Of a stretch of DNA of 64,000 nucleotides, positions 8,141-16,604 are shown piece by piece (the first letter of the stretch is position 1; every line of letters begins with the position of its first letter). The notes below the pieces were generated by a model. That model saw nothing but the letters and a program-made list of their open reading frames with translations, searched no databases and had not been told where the DNA came from. Made by a program: the position numbers and the translations under genes. Source of the DNA: Actinomadura kijaniata NBRC 14229 (GTDB taxonomy: Bacteria; Actinomycetota; Actinomycetes; Streptosporangiales; Streptosporangiaceae); NCBI RefSeq assembly GCF_001552175.1, contig NZ_BCQR01000035.1, forward strand, positions 1 through 64,000. Direction: 5' to 3'.

Positions 8141-10045
8141 TCATGGGCGCCACAGGCGTACCGTGCGGTCGCCGCCGCCGGTGGCCAGGATCCTGCCGTC
8201 GGGGCTGAACGCCACCGACAGGACGGGCTCGATGTGGCCGGTCAGGGGCTGGCCGACGGGGGTGCGCGAGGCGACGTCCCACAGGCGCACCGTCTTGTCC
8301 TCGCCGCCGGTGGCCAGGGTCCTGCCGTCGGGAGTGAACGCCACCGACCAGACCTCGCCGGTGTGACCGGTGAGGGGCCGGCCGATCGGGGCGCGTGAGG
8401 CCACGTCCCACAGCCGCACCGTCTGGTCGACGCCGCCGGTGGCCAGGGTCTCCCCGTCAGGGCTGAACGCCACCGACAGGACGGTGTCGGTGTGGCCGGT
8501 GAGGGGCTTGCCGATCATGCTGCGCGAGGCGACGTCCCACAGCCGCGCCGAGTCGTCGGCGCCGCCGGTGGCCAGGGTCTCGCCGTCGGGGCTGAACGCC
8601 ACCGACCAGACCCAGCCGGTGTGACCGGCGAGAGCCTGGCCGATCGGGGCCCGCGAGGCGGCGTCCCACAGGCGTGCCGTCCTGTCCTCGCCGCCGGTGG
8701 CCAGGGTCCTGCCGTCGGGACTGAAGGCCACCGACCGGACCCGTCCGGTGGCGAGGGGCTGACCGGTCGCGGTGCGCTGGGCGGCGTTCCACAGCCGTAC
8801 CGTCCCGTCGGCGCCGCCGCTGGCCAGAGCCTTGCCGTCGGGGCTGAACGCCACCGAGAAGACGGCGTCGGTGTGACCGGTGAGAGGCCGACCGGCCGGG
8901 GCGCGTCGGGCGACGTCCCACAGCCGCACCGCCTTGTCCTCCCCGCCGCAGACGGCCAGGGTCCTGCCGTCGGGGCTGAACGCCATCGCGTTGACGCTGC
9001 CGAGGTCGCCGGTGGGGAACTGGCCGGCGGCGACGGGCGTGCGGTTCCAGCGGGGGTGGTCGGGCGGCCGGGTGAGCAGGTAGGCGGCGGGGACGGCGAT
9101 GAGCGCCGCGACCGCGACGACGGCCGCGAGGATCTTCAGGCGGGTGCCGCGGGAGGCGCGGGAGGCGCGGGAGGGCCGGTGCAGGACCTTCGTCGGCTCG
9201 GCGGGCCGCGCGGCGATCCGGCGCAGGGCGACGGCGGCGGCGCCGGCGGTGGGCCGCCGGGCGGGGTCGCGGCGCATCAGGTCGCGCAGGACGGGCTTGA
9301 GCGCCTGGGCGCGGGTCGTGGGGGCGGGGGCGCTGCGGCTGACCGCCAGCAGCAGCGCCGCGGTCGTGTGACCGGCGAACGCGGGACGGCCCTCGACGGC
9401 GTAGTAGAGGGTCGCGCCCAGGGACCACATGTCGGACGCCGGGGTGGCCTGGTGGTCGTTGATCTGCTCGGGGGCCATGTAGGAGGGGGTGCCCAGCAGC
9501 GCCCCGTACGGGGTCAGGGTGGCCTCGCCCGTCACCGCCGCGACCCCGAAGTCGGTGACCACCACCCGGTCGCCTTCCAGCAGCACGTTGGCGGGCTTGA
9601 TGTCGCGGTGCACGATCCCGGCCGCGTGCGCGGCGGCCAGCGCCTCGCAGATCCCGGCGCCGATCCGGGCGACCTCGGCCTCCGGCAGCGGCCCGCCGTC
9701 CTTGACGATCCGGTCCAGCGAGGGGCCCCTCACCAGCTCCATCACGATCCAGGGCAGGCCGTCCCGGTCGTGGAACTGGTCGTGGACGGTGATGATGCCC
9801 GGATGCTTGAGCATCCCCGCCGCCCGGCCCTCCCGGTCCATCCGCGCGACCATCGCCGCCCGCGTCTCGTCGTCCATCCCGGACGGGAGCTTGACCTGCT
9901 TCAGGACGACCTCGCGCCCGATGCGCTCGTCCATCGCGCGCCAGGCCGCGCCCATACCGCCCTCGCCCAGCACTTCCAGCAGGCGGTAACGGCCTATGAC
10001 CAGCCTTCCCGCGTCCCTCGTCACATCCTGTACGTAACCATTCAC
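8141..10045 (-). CDS. Ser/Thr protein kinase with C-terminal WD40 propeller
   Basis: About 634 residues from GTG 10045. Kinase domain: GEGGMG loop, catalytic Lys in [23 protein letters not shown] and TPSYMAPEQ, all intact, so it should be active. One membrane helix follows ([22 protein letters not shown]). The C-terminus has exactly seven WD40 repeats of about 40 residues ([15 protein letters not shown]...VRLWD), enough for one closed seven-bladed propeller outside the membrane. The start is uncertain: GTG 10099 gives a 4-base GTGA overlap with the upstream LysR stop, GTG 10024 leaves the shortest N-terminus. The repeats are near-identical at DNA level, suggesting recent blade duplication or conversion. 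Confidence 0.9.
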   Translation of the reverse strand: MNGYVQDVTRDAGRLVIGRYRLLEVLGEGGMGAAWRAMDERIGREVVLKQVKLPSGMDDETRAAMVARMDREGRAAGMLKHPGIITVHDQFHDRDGLPWIVMELVRGPSLDRIVKDGGPLPEAEVARIGAGICEALAAAHAAGIVHRDIKPANVLLEGDRVVVTDFGVAAVTGEATLTPYGALLGTPSYMAPEQINDHQATPASDMWSLGATLYYAVEGRPAFAGHTTAALLLAVSRSAPAPTTRAQALKPVLRDLMRRDPARRPTAGAAAVALRRIAARPAEPTKVLHRPSRASRASRGTRLKILAAVVAVAALIAVPAAYLLTRPPDHPRWNRTPVAAGQFPTGDLGSVNAMAFSPDGRTLAVCGGEDKAVRLWDVARRAPAGRPLTGHTDAVFSVAFSPDGKALASGGADGTVRLWNAAQRTATGQPLATGRVRSVAFSPDGRTLATGGEDRTARLWDAASRAPIGQALAGHTGWVWSVAFSPDGETLATGGADDSARLWDVASRSMIGKPLTGHTDTVLSVAFSPDGETLATGGVDQTVRLWDVASRAPIGRPLTGHTGEVWSVAFTPDGRTLATGGEDKTVRLWDVASRTPVGQPLTGHIEPVLSVAFSPDGRILATGGGDRTVRLWRP

Positions 10046-10095
10046 GGCGCACCCATCCACGCCGGGCGCCAGAACATGCCCGCGATGACCTGGCC

Positions 10096-10983
10096 TCACC
10101 CGCTCCCCGCGGTGATCCGGGCGAAGTCGTCGAGCACCGCGCCGCCCGTGTCGGCGGACCAGACCGGGGCGCAGACCATCGGGGGCAGGCCGGACACCGG
10201 CACGGTGACCACGCGGGGGTCGTCCGGACTCACCGAGGTGACCGTCAGGTGGATCACGTCTCCCGCGGCGACCAGGACGACCGCCTCTTCAAGCGAGGCG
10301 GACCTGTGCCGGGGCACCCGGCGCAGCGGGGTCCCGCCGGGGGTGGCCGGGGGCGTCCACAGGTCGGCGAGCCGCTGCGGCATGCCGCTCGGGTACAAGA
10401 TGTCCTGGCCGGCCAGTTCCTCGACGTCGACGCCGGCGCGCCGCCCCAGCGGGTGCCCGGCCGCCACCAGCGCCGCCCGCTCCCGGTGGAACCACGCCGG
10501 GCCGACGTTGAAGCCCATGGCCTCGACGCGCGCGGGATCGGCGGGCAGCCAGCCGACGAAGACGTCCACCGGCCAGCGGTTCCCCCACCGGGCCGGGTCG
10601 GTGTTGGGGTGCGCCGAACGCACCACGGCGCAGCGGGGACGGGCGCATTCGAACGCCCGGATCGGCCCGTCGACCGCGGCGGCGGGCAGGCTGGTCGCGA
10701 CGCCGACGCGCAGCACCTCGGTGCCCGCGCCGCTCCGCGCCTCCTCCAGCGCCCGTTCCATCCGCCGGTACGCGGGCTGGAGCTCGGCGCGCAGCCGTTC
10801 GCCCAGCGGCGTCAGCCGGACCCGCCGGCTGGTCCGCTCGAACAGCGGGGCGCCGACCCGGCGTTCCAGCGCGCGCACCGCCTGGCTCACGCGAGGGGCG
10901 GACACGCCCAGCCGCGCGGCCGCGCGGCCGAAGTGCAGCTCCCGGGCCACCTCCAGGAACGCCTCGATCTCGCGCATCTCCAT
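10096..10983 (-). CDS. LysR-family transcriptional regulator
   Basis: 295 residues. N-terminal winged helix ([42 protein letters not shown]) and a periplasmic-binding-like effector domain from about residue 90. Divergent from the stand-alone nuoB at 11068, the usual LysR-target arrangement, with 84 bp between them. Its stop overlaps a possible GTG start of the downstream WD40 kinase. The effector is unknown. Confidence 0.9.
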   Translation of the reverse strand: MEMREIEAFLEVARELHFGRAAARLGVSAPRVSQAVRALERRVGAPLFERTSRRVRLTPLGERLRAELQPAYRRMERALEEARSGAGTEVLRVGVATSLPAAAVDGPIRAFECARPRCAVVRSAHPNTDPARWGNRWPVDVFVGWLPADPARVEAMGFNVGPAWFHRERAALVAAGHPLGRRAGVDVEELAGQDILYPSGMPQRLADLWTPPATPGGTPLRRVPRHRSASLEEAVVLVAAGDVIHLTVTSVSPDDPRVVTVPVSGLPPMVCAPVWSADTGGAVLDDFARITAGSG

Positions 10984-11067
10984 GCGCCCATTGTGACGCC
11001 GGGCTTAACGACCGTGGCGGGATCCGTCGTTGATCGCGTCACGCCACGCGGCCAGCCTGGAAGGACT

Positions 11068-11622
11068 ATGGGACTCGAAGAGCACCTTCCCGGGGACTTC
11101 CTGCTCACGACCGTCGAGGCGATGGCCGGCTGGGCGCGCAGGTCGTCGATGTGGCCGATGACGTTCGGGCTGGCCTGCTGCGGCATGGAGCTGATGGCCG
11201 TCGGCGATCCGCGGCACGACTTCTCCCGGTGGGGGATGGAGCGCGCCTCAGCCACGCCCCGCCAGGCCGACCTCATGGTCGTGGCCGGGCGGGTGAGCCA
11301 GAAGATGGCCCCGGTGCTACGGCGGCTGTACGACCAGATGGCCGAGCCCAAGTGGGTCATCGCGATGGGCGTGTGCGCCTCCTCGGGCGGCATGTTCAAC
11401 AACTACGCCGTCGTGCAGGGCGTCGACCACATCGTCCCGGTGGACGTCTACCTGCCCGGCTGCCCGCCGCGGCCGGAGATGCTGCTGGACGCGATCCTCA
11501 AGCTGCGCGACAGCGTCCAGAACACGAGGCTGGGCGCCCACCGCCGCGCCGAGACCGCGATGCGAGAACGGGCCCGCCTGGCCCGGCTCCCCCTGATCAA
11601 CACCCCCTCCGACCTCCGATGA
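11068..11622 (+). CDS. nuoB: Stand-alone NADH-quinone oxidoreductase subunit B homologue
   Basis: 184 residues, normal NuoB length. The four cluster-N2 cysteines are present: ACCGME (adjacent pair), GVCASSG and PGCPPRPE. NuoB carries the last Fe-S cluster before quinone in complex I. Start at ATG 11068 with GGAAGGAC upstream. No other nuo gene is within the window: a LysR gene is divergent and tandem repeats follow. It is probably a second copy beside a complete nuo operon elsewhere, either an alternative subunit or part of a smaller Fe-S enzyme (inference). Confidence 0.9.
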   Translation: MGLEEHLPGDFLLTTVEAMAGWARRSSMWPMTFGLACCGMELMAVGDPRHDFSRWGMERASATPRQADLMVVAGRVSQKMAPVLRRLYDQMAEPKWVIAMGVCASSGGMFNNYAVVQGVDHIVPVDVYLPGCPPRPEMLLDAILKLRDSVQNTRLGAHRRAETAMRERARLARLPLINTPSDLR

Positions 11623-11642
11623 CGCGCGTCAGAGCGTTAACC

Positions 11643-12150
11643 GGCGATCGAGCCGTTCGCCGTTCCCTGTAGGCGGCACCTCAGGGGCTCGCAGCCATAT
11701 CCGGGCAATGCCTCGGGGCGGAACTCCTGGCGAAACGTCAGCAACCAGCCCTTCGGCTCCCGCTCAGCCGGTACAGCGGGAGGCATCCCGCTCACGCGTC
11801 GCGCGACGCCGCCCCACGGCGATCGAACCGTTCCCTGTAGGCGGCGCACCAGGGACTCGCAGCCGTATCCGAGAAAGGCGCCGGGGCCGAGCTCCTGGCG
11901 AAGCGTCAGCAACCAGCCCTTCGGCTCCCGCTCAGCCGATTTGGCGGGGAGCACCCCGCTCACGCGTCGTGCAGCGCCACCCCATGACGATCGAGCCGTT
12001 CCCTGTAGGCGGCACCTCAGGGGCTCGCAGCCGTATCAGGGAAAGGCGCCGGGGCCAAGCTCCTGGCGAAGCGTCAGCGACCAGCGCTTCGGCTTCCGCT
12101 CGGCCGGTTCGGCAAGGGGCACCCCGCTCACGCGTCGCGCGGCGCCGCCT
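11643..12150. repeat. Three tandem copies of a 168-bp repeat
   Basis: The marker GTTCCCTGTAGGCGGC begins at 11662, 11830 and 11998, a spacing of exactly 168 bp twice. Copies also share GTCAGC.ACCAGC, CTTCGGCT and CGCTCACGCGTCG blocks. A 5-bp stem CCCTG...CAGGG with 12-nt loop is kept in copies 1 and 2 although the loop differs. As 168 is a multiple of three, frames stay open across copies 1 and 2 on both strands, but copy 3 has a stop in the minus frame that the others lack, so I do not call a protein. Confidence 0.85.
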
Positions 12151-12327
12151 CATCGGTGGTGGTCGACGAGGGCCGCAGCGGACGATTCGGGTGTCTCTGT
12201 GGGGTGGTGTGAACGTTCCCGCGCGTCGGGCAGCCGCGTATTTGAGTGCGCTGCGGCTCAGATGGTGGGCGGTCTTCGGCGTCGGAGCCTCCCGGATTGC
12301 TGTGGCAGCGGGCTTTGACGGCACCGT
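12151..12327. other. Intergenic stretch with no recognisable gene
   Basis: Lies between the 168-bp repeats and the end of the glycosyltransferase gene. GC is lower than the neighbours. No ORF with a ribosome site, no tRNA-like fold and no transposase remnant could be identified; it may be a decayed gene end. Confidence 0.4.
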
Positions 12328-13518
12328 CTAGGAGAGGTACGTCTCGATCAGGTCGGTGGCTCGGCGGGTGCCTCCCTCTTCGGCGGTCTCGGTGCGGATC
12401 CTCTTCAGGGCCGTGGCGACGTCGGGGGACGTGGTCAGGTGGTCCAGGGCCTCGCGGAGGGCCGGGGCGGTCGCCTCGGCGGTGTCCAGGCGGCGGGCGA
12501 CGCCGAGCTCGACGAGGCGGTCGGCGTTCATGAACTGGTCCACCGCCTGGGGCACGGCGATCATCGGGACGCCGTAGTAGAGGCCCTCGTTCGCGCCGCC
12601 GCTGCCCGCGTGGGTGACGAACAGGTCCGCCTCCTTCAGGATGGCCTTCTGCGGCACCCAGCGGTGGACCTCGACGTTGCCGGGGATCGGGCCGAGGGCG
12701 GCCTCGTCCACGTGCTTGCCGATCTGGAGGACCAGGCGCCAGCCCGGCAGGTCGCCGAACGCCCGCAGGCACTCCCGGTAGAGGTCGGGCTGGTCGGTGA
12801 AGGTCGAGCCGAGGGAGACCAGCGCGACGCGGGAGCCGTCGGCGGGGCGCTGCCAGCCCTCGTCCAGGTCGAGGGGCAGGCAGGGGCCGACGAACGTGTA
12901 GCGGTCCGGGTCGACGCGGTCGGCGTTGGGCTGCATGGCGCGCGGGATCAGCGCCAGGCAGCGGTCGGGGCGGCCGGAGAAGCGCTGGGGGTCGGTGTCG
13001 GCGACGCCGCTGTCGGCCAGCCACCGTTCGAAGCGCTCGAAGTAGGAGGCCCCGGTCGGGGTGGCGCGGACCGACTCCATGAACTCGGCCATGTCCTCCT
13101 CGTAGCCCTCCCAGGCCACGGCGGACGGCGAGAGCTGGACGGCGGGCACCCCGTAGCGCTCGGCGAGCACGCGGCCGGTGTAGCCGGTGATGTCGTAGAG
13201 CACCAGGTCGGGGCGGTCCTCGTCGTAGACGGCGGTGAGCTGCGGGAGCATCGCGATCGAGTCGTCCAGGAAGACGGCCATCTGGCCCGCGGGGTCCTCG
13301 GGCCAGTCGGAGGGGTGCTCGGTCCCCTCGTGCGGAAGCGTCGAGCGGTAGACGACGGGCTCGGCCCCGGTCGCGGCGATGCGGTCGGCGTAGACGGCGT
13401 CGTTGGCGTAGGTGACCCGGTGGCCCCGGGCCGCCAGCTCCCGGATGATCTCCAGGCTCGGGTTGACGTGCCCGGGGAACGGGGTGCTGACCATGGCGAT
13501 GTGGGCGGGACGGGTCAT
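12328..13518 (-). CDS. Macrolide-family UDP-glycosyltransferase (GT1)
   Basis: 396 residues, matching the MGT/OleD family. N-terminus HIAMVSTPFPGHVNPSLEIIRELAARGH is the acceptor domain with the catalytic His of GHVNP. C-terminal nucleotide-sugar motif: VPQKAILKEADLFVTHAG then NEGLYYGVPMIAVP. Family members glycosylate and inactivate macrolides or flavonoids, or decorate natural products. The ATG at 13518 has GGAG eight bases before it; the frame extends to 13599 but would cross the operators. Divergent from a TetR gene with shared CGAGACG operators, so probably induced by a TetR-sensed compound as a resistance or detoxification enzyme. Confidence 0.9.
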   Translation of the reverse strand: MTRPAHIAMVSTPFPGHVNPSLEIIRELAARGHRVTYANDAVYADRIAATGAEPVVYRSTLPHEGTEHPSDWPEDPAGQMAVFLDDSIAMLPQLTAVYDEDRPDLVLYDITGYTGRVLAERYGVPAVQLSPSAVAWEGYEEDMAEFMESVRATPTGASYFERFERWLADSGVADTDPQRFSGRPDRCLALIPRAMQPNADRVDPDRYTFVGPCLPLDLDEGWQRPADGSRVALVSLGSTFTDQPDLYRECLRAFGDLPGWRLVLQIGKHVDEAALGPIPGNVEVHRWVPQKAILKEADLFVTHAGSGGANEGLYYGVPMIAVPQAVDQFMNADRLVELGVARRLDTAEATAPALREALDHLTTSPDVATALKRIRTETAEEGGTRRATDLIETYLS

Positions 13519-13542
13519 GCGTCTGCTCCGATCACTATGAGA

Positions 13543-13613
13543 CGAGACGGTTCGTCTCGCTGCGTGCTCCACCATGCCGCACGGCCGGACGCGTGTCAAG
13601 ACGAGACGTCTCG
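13543..13613. promoter_or_regulatory. Two TetR operator candidates in the glycosyltransferase/tetR gap
   Basis: CGAGACG-gtt-CGTCTCG at 13543-13559 is a 7-3-7 inverted repeat, and CGAGACGTCTCG at 13602-13613 is a perfect 12-bp palindrome; both use the CGAGAC half-site. The first lies just upstream of a CATAGT -10-like element for the glycosyltransferase; the second precedes TAGGTT (13627-13632), 6 bp from the tetR ATG, which suggests a leaderless tetR transcript. Confidence 0.75.
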
Positions 13614-13638
13614 GTTCGTTTGGGGGTAGGTTCGGGTC

Positions 13639-14250
13639 ATGACGCGATCACCCTCCAGTGACGCCCCGGGCCGGGGGCCCGATCCGGGGCGGCGCAGCGA
13701 ACGGTCCCGCCGCGCGATCCTCACCGCCACCCGCGAGCTGGTCTTCGAGGTCGGATATCCCAGGCTGACGATCGAGGCGATCGCGGCGCGGGCCGGGGTC
13801 GGCAAGCAGACGATCTACCGCTGGTGGCCGTCCAAGGGCGCGGTGATGTTCGACGCGCTGCTGCACGAGGCGCGGCAGGAGGGCCCGGCGCTGCCCGACA
13901 CCGGGGATCTGGCCGCCGACATGCGGACGGTGCTGCGCGCGATCGTCGACGAGTTCAACGACCCGGTGCTGGACCGCATGACCCGCGCCCTCGGCAACGA
14001 GGTCAACAACGATCCGCGCCTGGCCGCCGACATGCTGGAGCGCCTCCTCGGCCCGCAGCTGGAGGCGACCGCGGAACGGCTGCGCGCCGCCCAGCGCGCC
14101 GGTCAGGCCGCCCCCGGCGTCGACCTGCCGGCGGCGGTCGAGATGTTCTACGCGCCGCTGTTCTACCGCTGGATGCTGCGCACCGGCCCGTTGACCCACG
14201 CCTACGCCGACACGGTCACGGCGATGGCCGTACGGGCGATCGCCCCCTGA
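13639..14250 (+). CDS. TetR-family transcriptional regulator
   Basis: 203 residues. Helix-turn-helix at about 22-65: RRAILTATRELVFEVGYPRLTIEAIAARAGVGKQTIYRWWPSKGAVMFDALL, with the typical YRWWPSK turn. The C-terminal domain matches the TetR_C_16/11 type seen with the RWWPSK subgroup. It is divergent from the glycosyltransferase with two CGAGACG palindromes between; the inferred role is repressor of both genes, released by the substrate of the transferase. Confidence 0.92.
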   Translation: MTRSPSSDAPGRGPDPGRRSERSRRAILTATRELVFEVGYPRLTIEAIAARAGVGKQTIYRWWPSKGAVMFDALLHEARQEGPALPDTGDLAADMRTVLRAIVDEFNDPVLDRMTRALGNEVNNDPRLAADMLERLLGPQLEATAERLRAAQRAGQAAPGVDLPAAVEMFYAPLFYRWMLRTGPLTHAYADTVTAMAVRAIAP

Positions 14251-14355
14251 CCGGAAGCCCGATATCTCCCTCAATCACCCCAATCAATTACAAATTGGTG
14301 GAGTCTTCACGATTACGCCATCCTCGGGGGGTGCGGCGGCCCTACGCTCGCGCGC

Positions 14356-16053
14356 ATGCGCCGAACAGCAGCAGCATTCACGACCGTCCTGGCCGCCGGT
14401 CTGGTCACCGCGACCGGCACCGGGGCGGCCCAGGCGGAGCCCGGCCCCTGCGCCGTGCCCGCCACCCACCAGATCGCCCAGGTCCAGGGCGACGGCAACG
14501 CCTCCCCGCTCGCCGGACAGACCGTCCGCGTCGAGGGCGTCGTCACCGGGGACTTCCAGCAGGCGAACCAGCTCAAGGGCTTCTTCGTCCAGGACCCCAC
14601 CCCCGACGCGGACCCCGCGACCTCCGACGGCCTGTTCGTCTACTCGACGCAGGACGTCAAGCCCGGTGACCGCGTGCTGGTCACCGGCAAGGTGGTCGAG
14701 TTCAACAAGCTGACCGAGCTGTCGCCGGTCACCGCCGTCGACGTGTGCGGGACCGGCGAGGTCGCCCCCGCCAAGGTGCGGCTCCCGCTCGCCAAGGGCG
14801 CGACCCTGGAGCGGTACGAGGGCGTCCTGGTGCGCTTCCCGCAGAAGCTCACCGCCACCGAGACCTACGGGCTCGGCCGGTACGGCGAGATCGCCGTGTC
14901 GCAGGGCGGGCGGCTCTTCCAGCCGACCGAGGGCCACGGCGACACCCAGGCGGGGAACGACGCCCGCCGCGTGCTGCTGGACGACGGCTCCACCGTGCAG
15001 AACCCCAAGCCGGTGCCGTTCAGCCGGAAGGGCCGCGTGCCGCGCACCGGCGACACGGTCACCGGGCTCACCGGCGTGATGCAGGAGGCGTTCAACGCCT
15101 ACCGCGTGCAGCCGGTGGGGTCGCCGCGCTTCGCGCCCGCCAACCCGCGCCCGAAGAAGCCGGGGCCGGTCGGCGGCGAGGTCCGTGTCGCCAGCTTCAA
15201 CACCCTCAACTGGTTCACCACGCTCAACAAGCGCGGCGCCAACTCCACGGCCGAGCAGGAACGCCAGATCGCCAAGCTCGTCTCCGCCCTCAAGGGCCTG
15301 AACGCCGACGTCGTCGGCCTCATGGAGGTCGAGAACAACGGCGACACCGCGATCAAGGCCCTGGTGGACCGGCTGAACGCCGCCGTCGGCGCCGACACCT
15401 ACACCTGGGTGAAGCACCCCAAGCCGGGCACCGACGAGATCCACGTCACGATGATCTACAAGCCCGCCAAGGTGAGGCCGGTCGGCGCGCCCTCCTCCTC
15501 CGACGCCCCGGTATTCGAGCGCCCGCCGCTGGTGCAGACGTTCCAGAAGGTGGGCGGCGGCGTGCCGTTCACCATGGTCGTCAACCACTTCAAGTCCAAG
15601 GGCTGCGGCGGCGCGACCGGCCCGGACGCCGACCAGGGCGACGGCCAGGGCTGCTGGAACGCCCGCCGCGTCACCCAGGCCAAGGCCATCGCCGACCTGG
15701 CCCGGGGGCTGCGCAACCCGATCGTGCTCGGCGACCTGAACGCCTACTCCGCCGAGGACCCGATCAAGACCCTGAAGGCGGCGGGCCTGGCCAGCCAGAC
15801 CGAGCGGTTCGTCCGCCGGGAGCAGCGCTACAGCTACGTGTTCCAGGGCCAGTCCGGCGAGCTGGACCACGTGCTGGCGGCCAGGAGCCTGGCCAAGCGG
15901 GTCACCGGCGCGACGATCTGGCACGTCAACAGCGACGAGCCGACGATCATGGACTACAACACCGAGTTCAACCCGCCGGAGATGTACGCGCCCGACGCGT
16001 ACCGCTCCAGCGACCACGACCCGGTGCTGATCGGTCTCGACCTGCGCAAGTGA
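14356..16053 (+). CDS. Secreted endonuclease/exonuclease/phosphatase-family nuclease (ExeM/NucH-like)
   Basis: 565 residues. Signal peptide at 1-27 (RR start, cleavage after AQA). An OB-like domain of the YhcR/ExeM type spans about 40-260. From about 270 the nuclease domain carries VRVASFNTLNW, GLMEVENNGD (metal-binding Glu), MVVNHFKSKG, VLGDLNAYS and the closing SSDHDPVL, so all catalytic parts are present. It degrades extracellular DNA, for phosphate or for matrix turnover. The 105 bp upstream is AT-richer than its surroundings and contains CCAAT/ATTGG inverted halves. Confidence 0.9.
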   Translation: MRRTAAAFTTVLAAGLVTATGTGAAQAEPGPCAVPATHQIAQVQGDGNASPLAGQTVRVEGVVTGDFQQANQLKGFFVQDPTPDADPATSDGLFVYSTQDVKPGDRVLVTGKVVEFNKLTELSPVTAVDVCGTGEVAPAKVRLPLAKGATLERYEGVLVRFPQKLTATETYGLGRYGEIAVSQGGRLFQPTEGHGDTQAGNDARRVLLDDGSTVQNPKPVPFSRKGRVPRTGDTVTGLTGVMQEAFNAYRVQPVGSPRFAPANPRPKKPGPVGGEVRVASFNTLNWFTTLNKRGANSTAEQERQIAKLVSALKGLNADVVGLMEVENNGDTAIKALVDRLNAAVGADTYTWVKHPKPGTDEIHVTMIYKPAKVRPVGAPSSSDAPVFERPPLVQTFQKVGGGVPFTMVVNHFKSKGCGGATGPDADQGDGQGCWNARRVTQAKAIADLARGLRNPIVLGDLNAYSAEDPIKTLKAAGLASQTERFVRREQRYSYVFQGQSGELDHVLAARSLAKRVTGATIWHVNSDEPTIMDYNTEFNPPEMYAPDAYRSSDHDPVLIGLDLRK

Positions 16054-16066
16054 CGCTCTCGCCCCC

Positions 16067-16097
16067 GACGCCCCGTCCGGTCCCCGGGCGGGGCGTC
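16067..16097. terminator. Hairpin between nuclease and EF-hand genes
   Basis: Nine-bp perfect stem (16067-16075 with 16089-16097, 13-nt loop), 13 bp past the nuclease stop and 15 bp before the opposing stop; likely works in both directions. Confidence 0.55.
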
Positions 16098-16111
16098 GCC
16101 CGTTCGCGGGG

Positions 16112-16348
16112 TCAGGAGGCGGGCAGCCCCCCGAACAGGCCGAGGTACTCCTCGAAGTCCAGCCGCCCGTCGCCGTCGGTGTCGGCCTCGGCGAACAGCT
16201 CGCGCAGCAGGTCCTCGGGCGCGTTCATGCCGAGCGCGGCGACCGCCCGCCGCATCTCGTCGAAGCTGACCGTTCCGTCGGAGTCGGCGTCGAAGTCGTC
16301 GAACGCCTGACGCAACTCGGCACGGGCGGTGTCGTCCAGCTTGGCCAT
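16112..16348 (-). CDS. Calmodulin-like EF-hand calcium-binding protein
   Basis: 78 residues with two canonical 12-residue EF-hand loops: D20-E31 (DADSDGTVSFDE) and D56-E67 (DTDGDGRLDFEE), each with Asp at 1, 3, 5, Gly at 6 and Glu at 12. It therefore should bind two Ca2+ ions and act as a cytoplasmic buffer or sensor. The start at ATG 16348 follows GGGGAGAC; an upstream extension in frame is Pro/Arg/Gly-rich and looks untranslated. Divergent from a Ser/Thr kinase starting at 16605. Confidence 0.9.
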   Translation of the reverse strand: MAKLDDTARAELRQAFDDFDADSDGTVSFDEMRRAVAALGMNAPEDLLRELFAEADTDGDGRLDFEEYLGLFGGLPAS

Positions 16349-16604
16349 GGCCGGGTCTCCCCTTCGTCGTCCGGCGCCCGTCTGCGGGCCCCTTCCACCT
16401 TGGCAGAATCCGCCCCCTCGTGCGGCGCCCCGCACGCCGCGCGGCGTTCCCGCAGGAAGATGACCTTTTCCCGGGACCGAACCCGCCCGGAGGGGCGCGC
16501 ATCGTAGGGGTATGAGCGCCGGGCCGGCCGCTCGGAACGTCGGGCACCTCGCCGACGGCGGCCCACGGGGAACGTGACGTCCGGCGGGAACAGGGGCACG
16601 GAGC

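Noticed and set aside
11637..11963. A repeat-encoded peptide frame across the 168-bp repeats
   Set aside because: The frame stays open because the period is a multiple of three, but copy 3 has a stop, there is no ribosome site, and both strands are equally open; treated as non-coding repeats.
11643..12150. CRISPR array
   Set aside because: Only three units of 168 bp with divergent interiors; no short identical repeats alternating with unique spacers, and no cas genes.
1..14250. Secondary-metabolite cluster suggested by SARP, glycosyltransferase and TetR
   Set aside because: No PKS, NRPS, terpene synthase, lanthipeptide or other core enzyme occurs anywhere in the window; the glycosyltransferase looks like a TetR-controlled detoxification gene.
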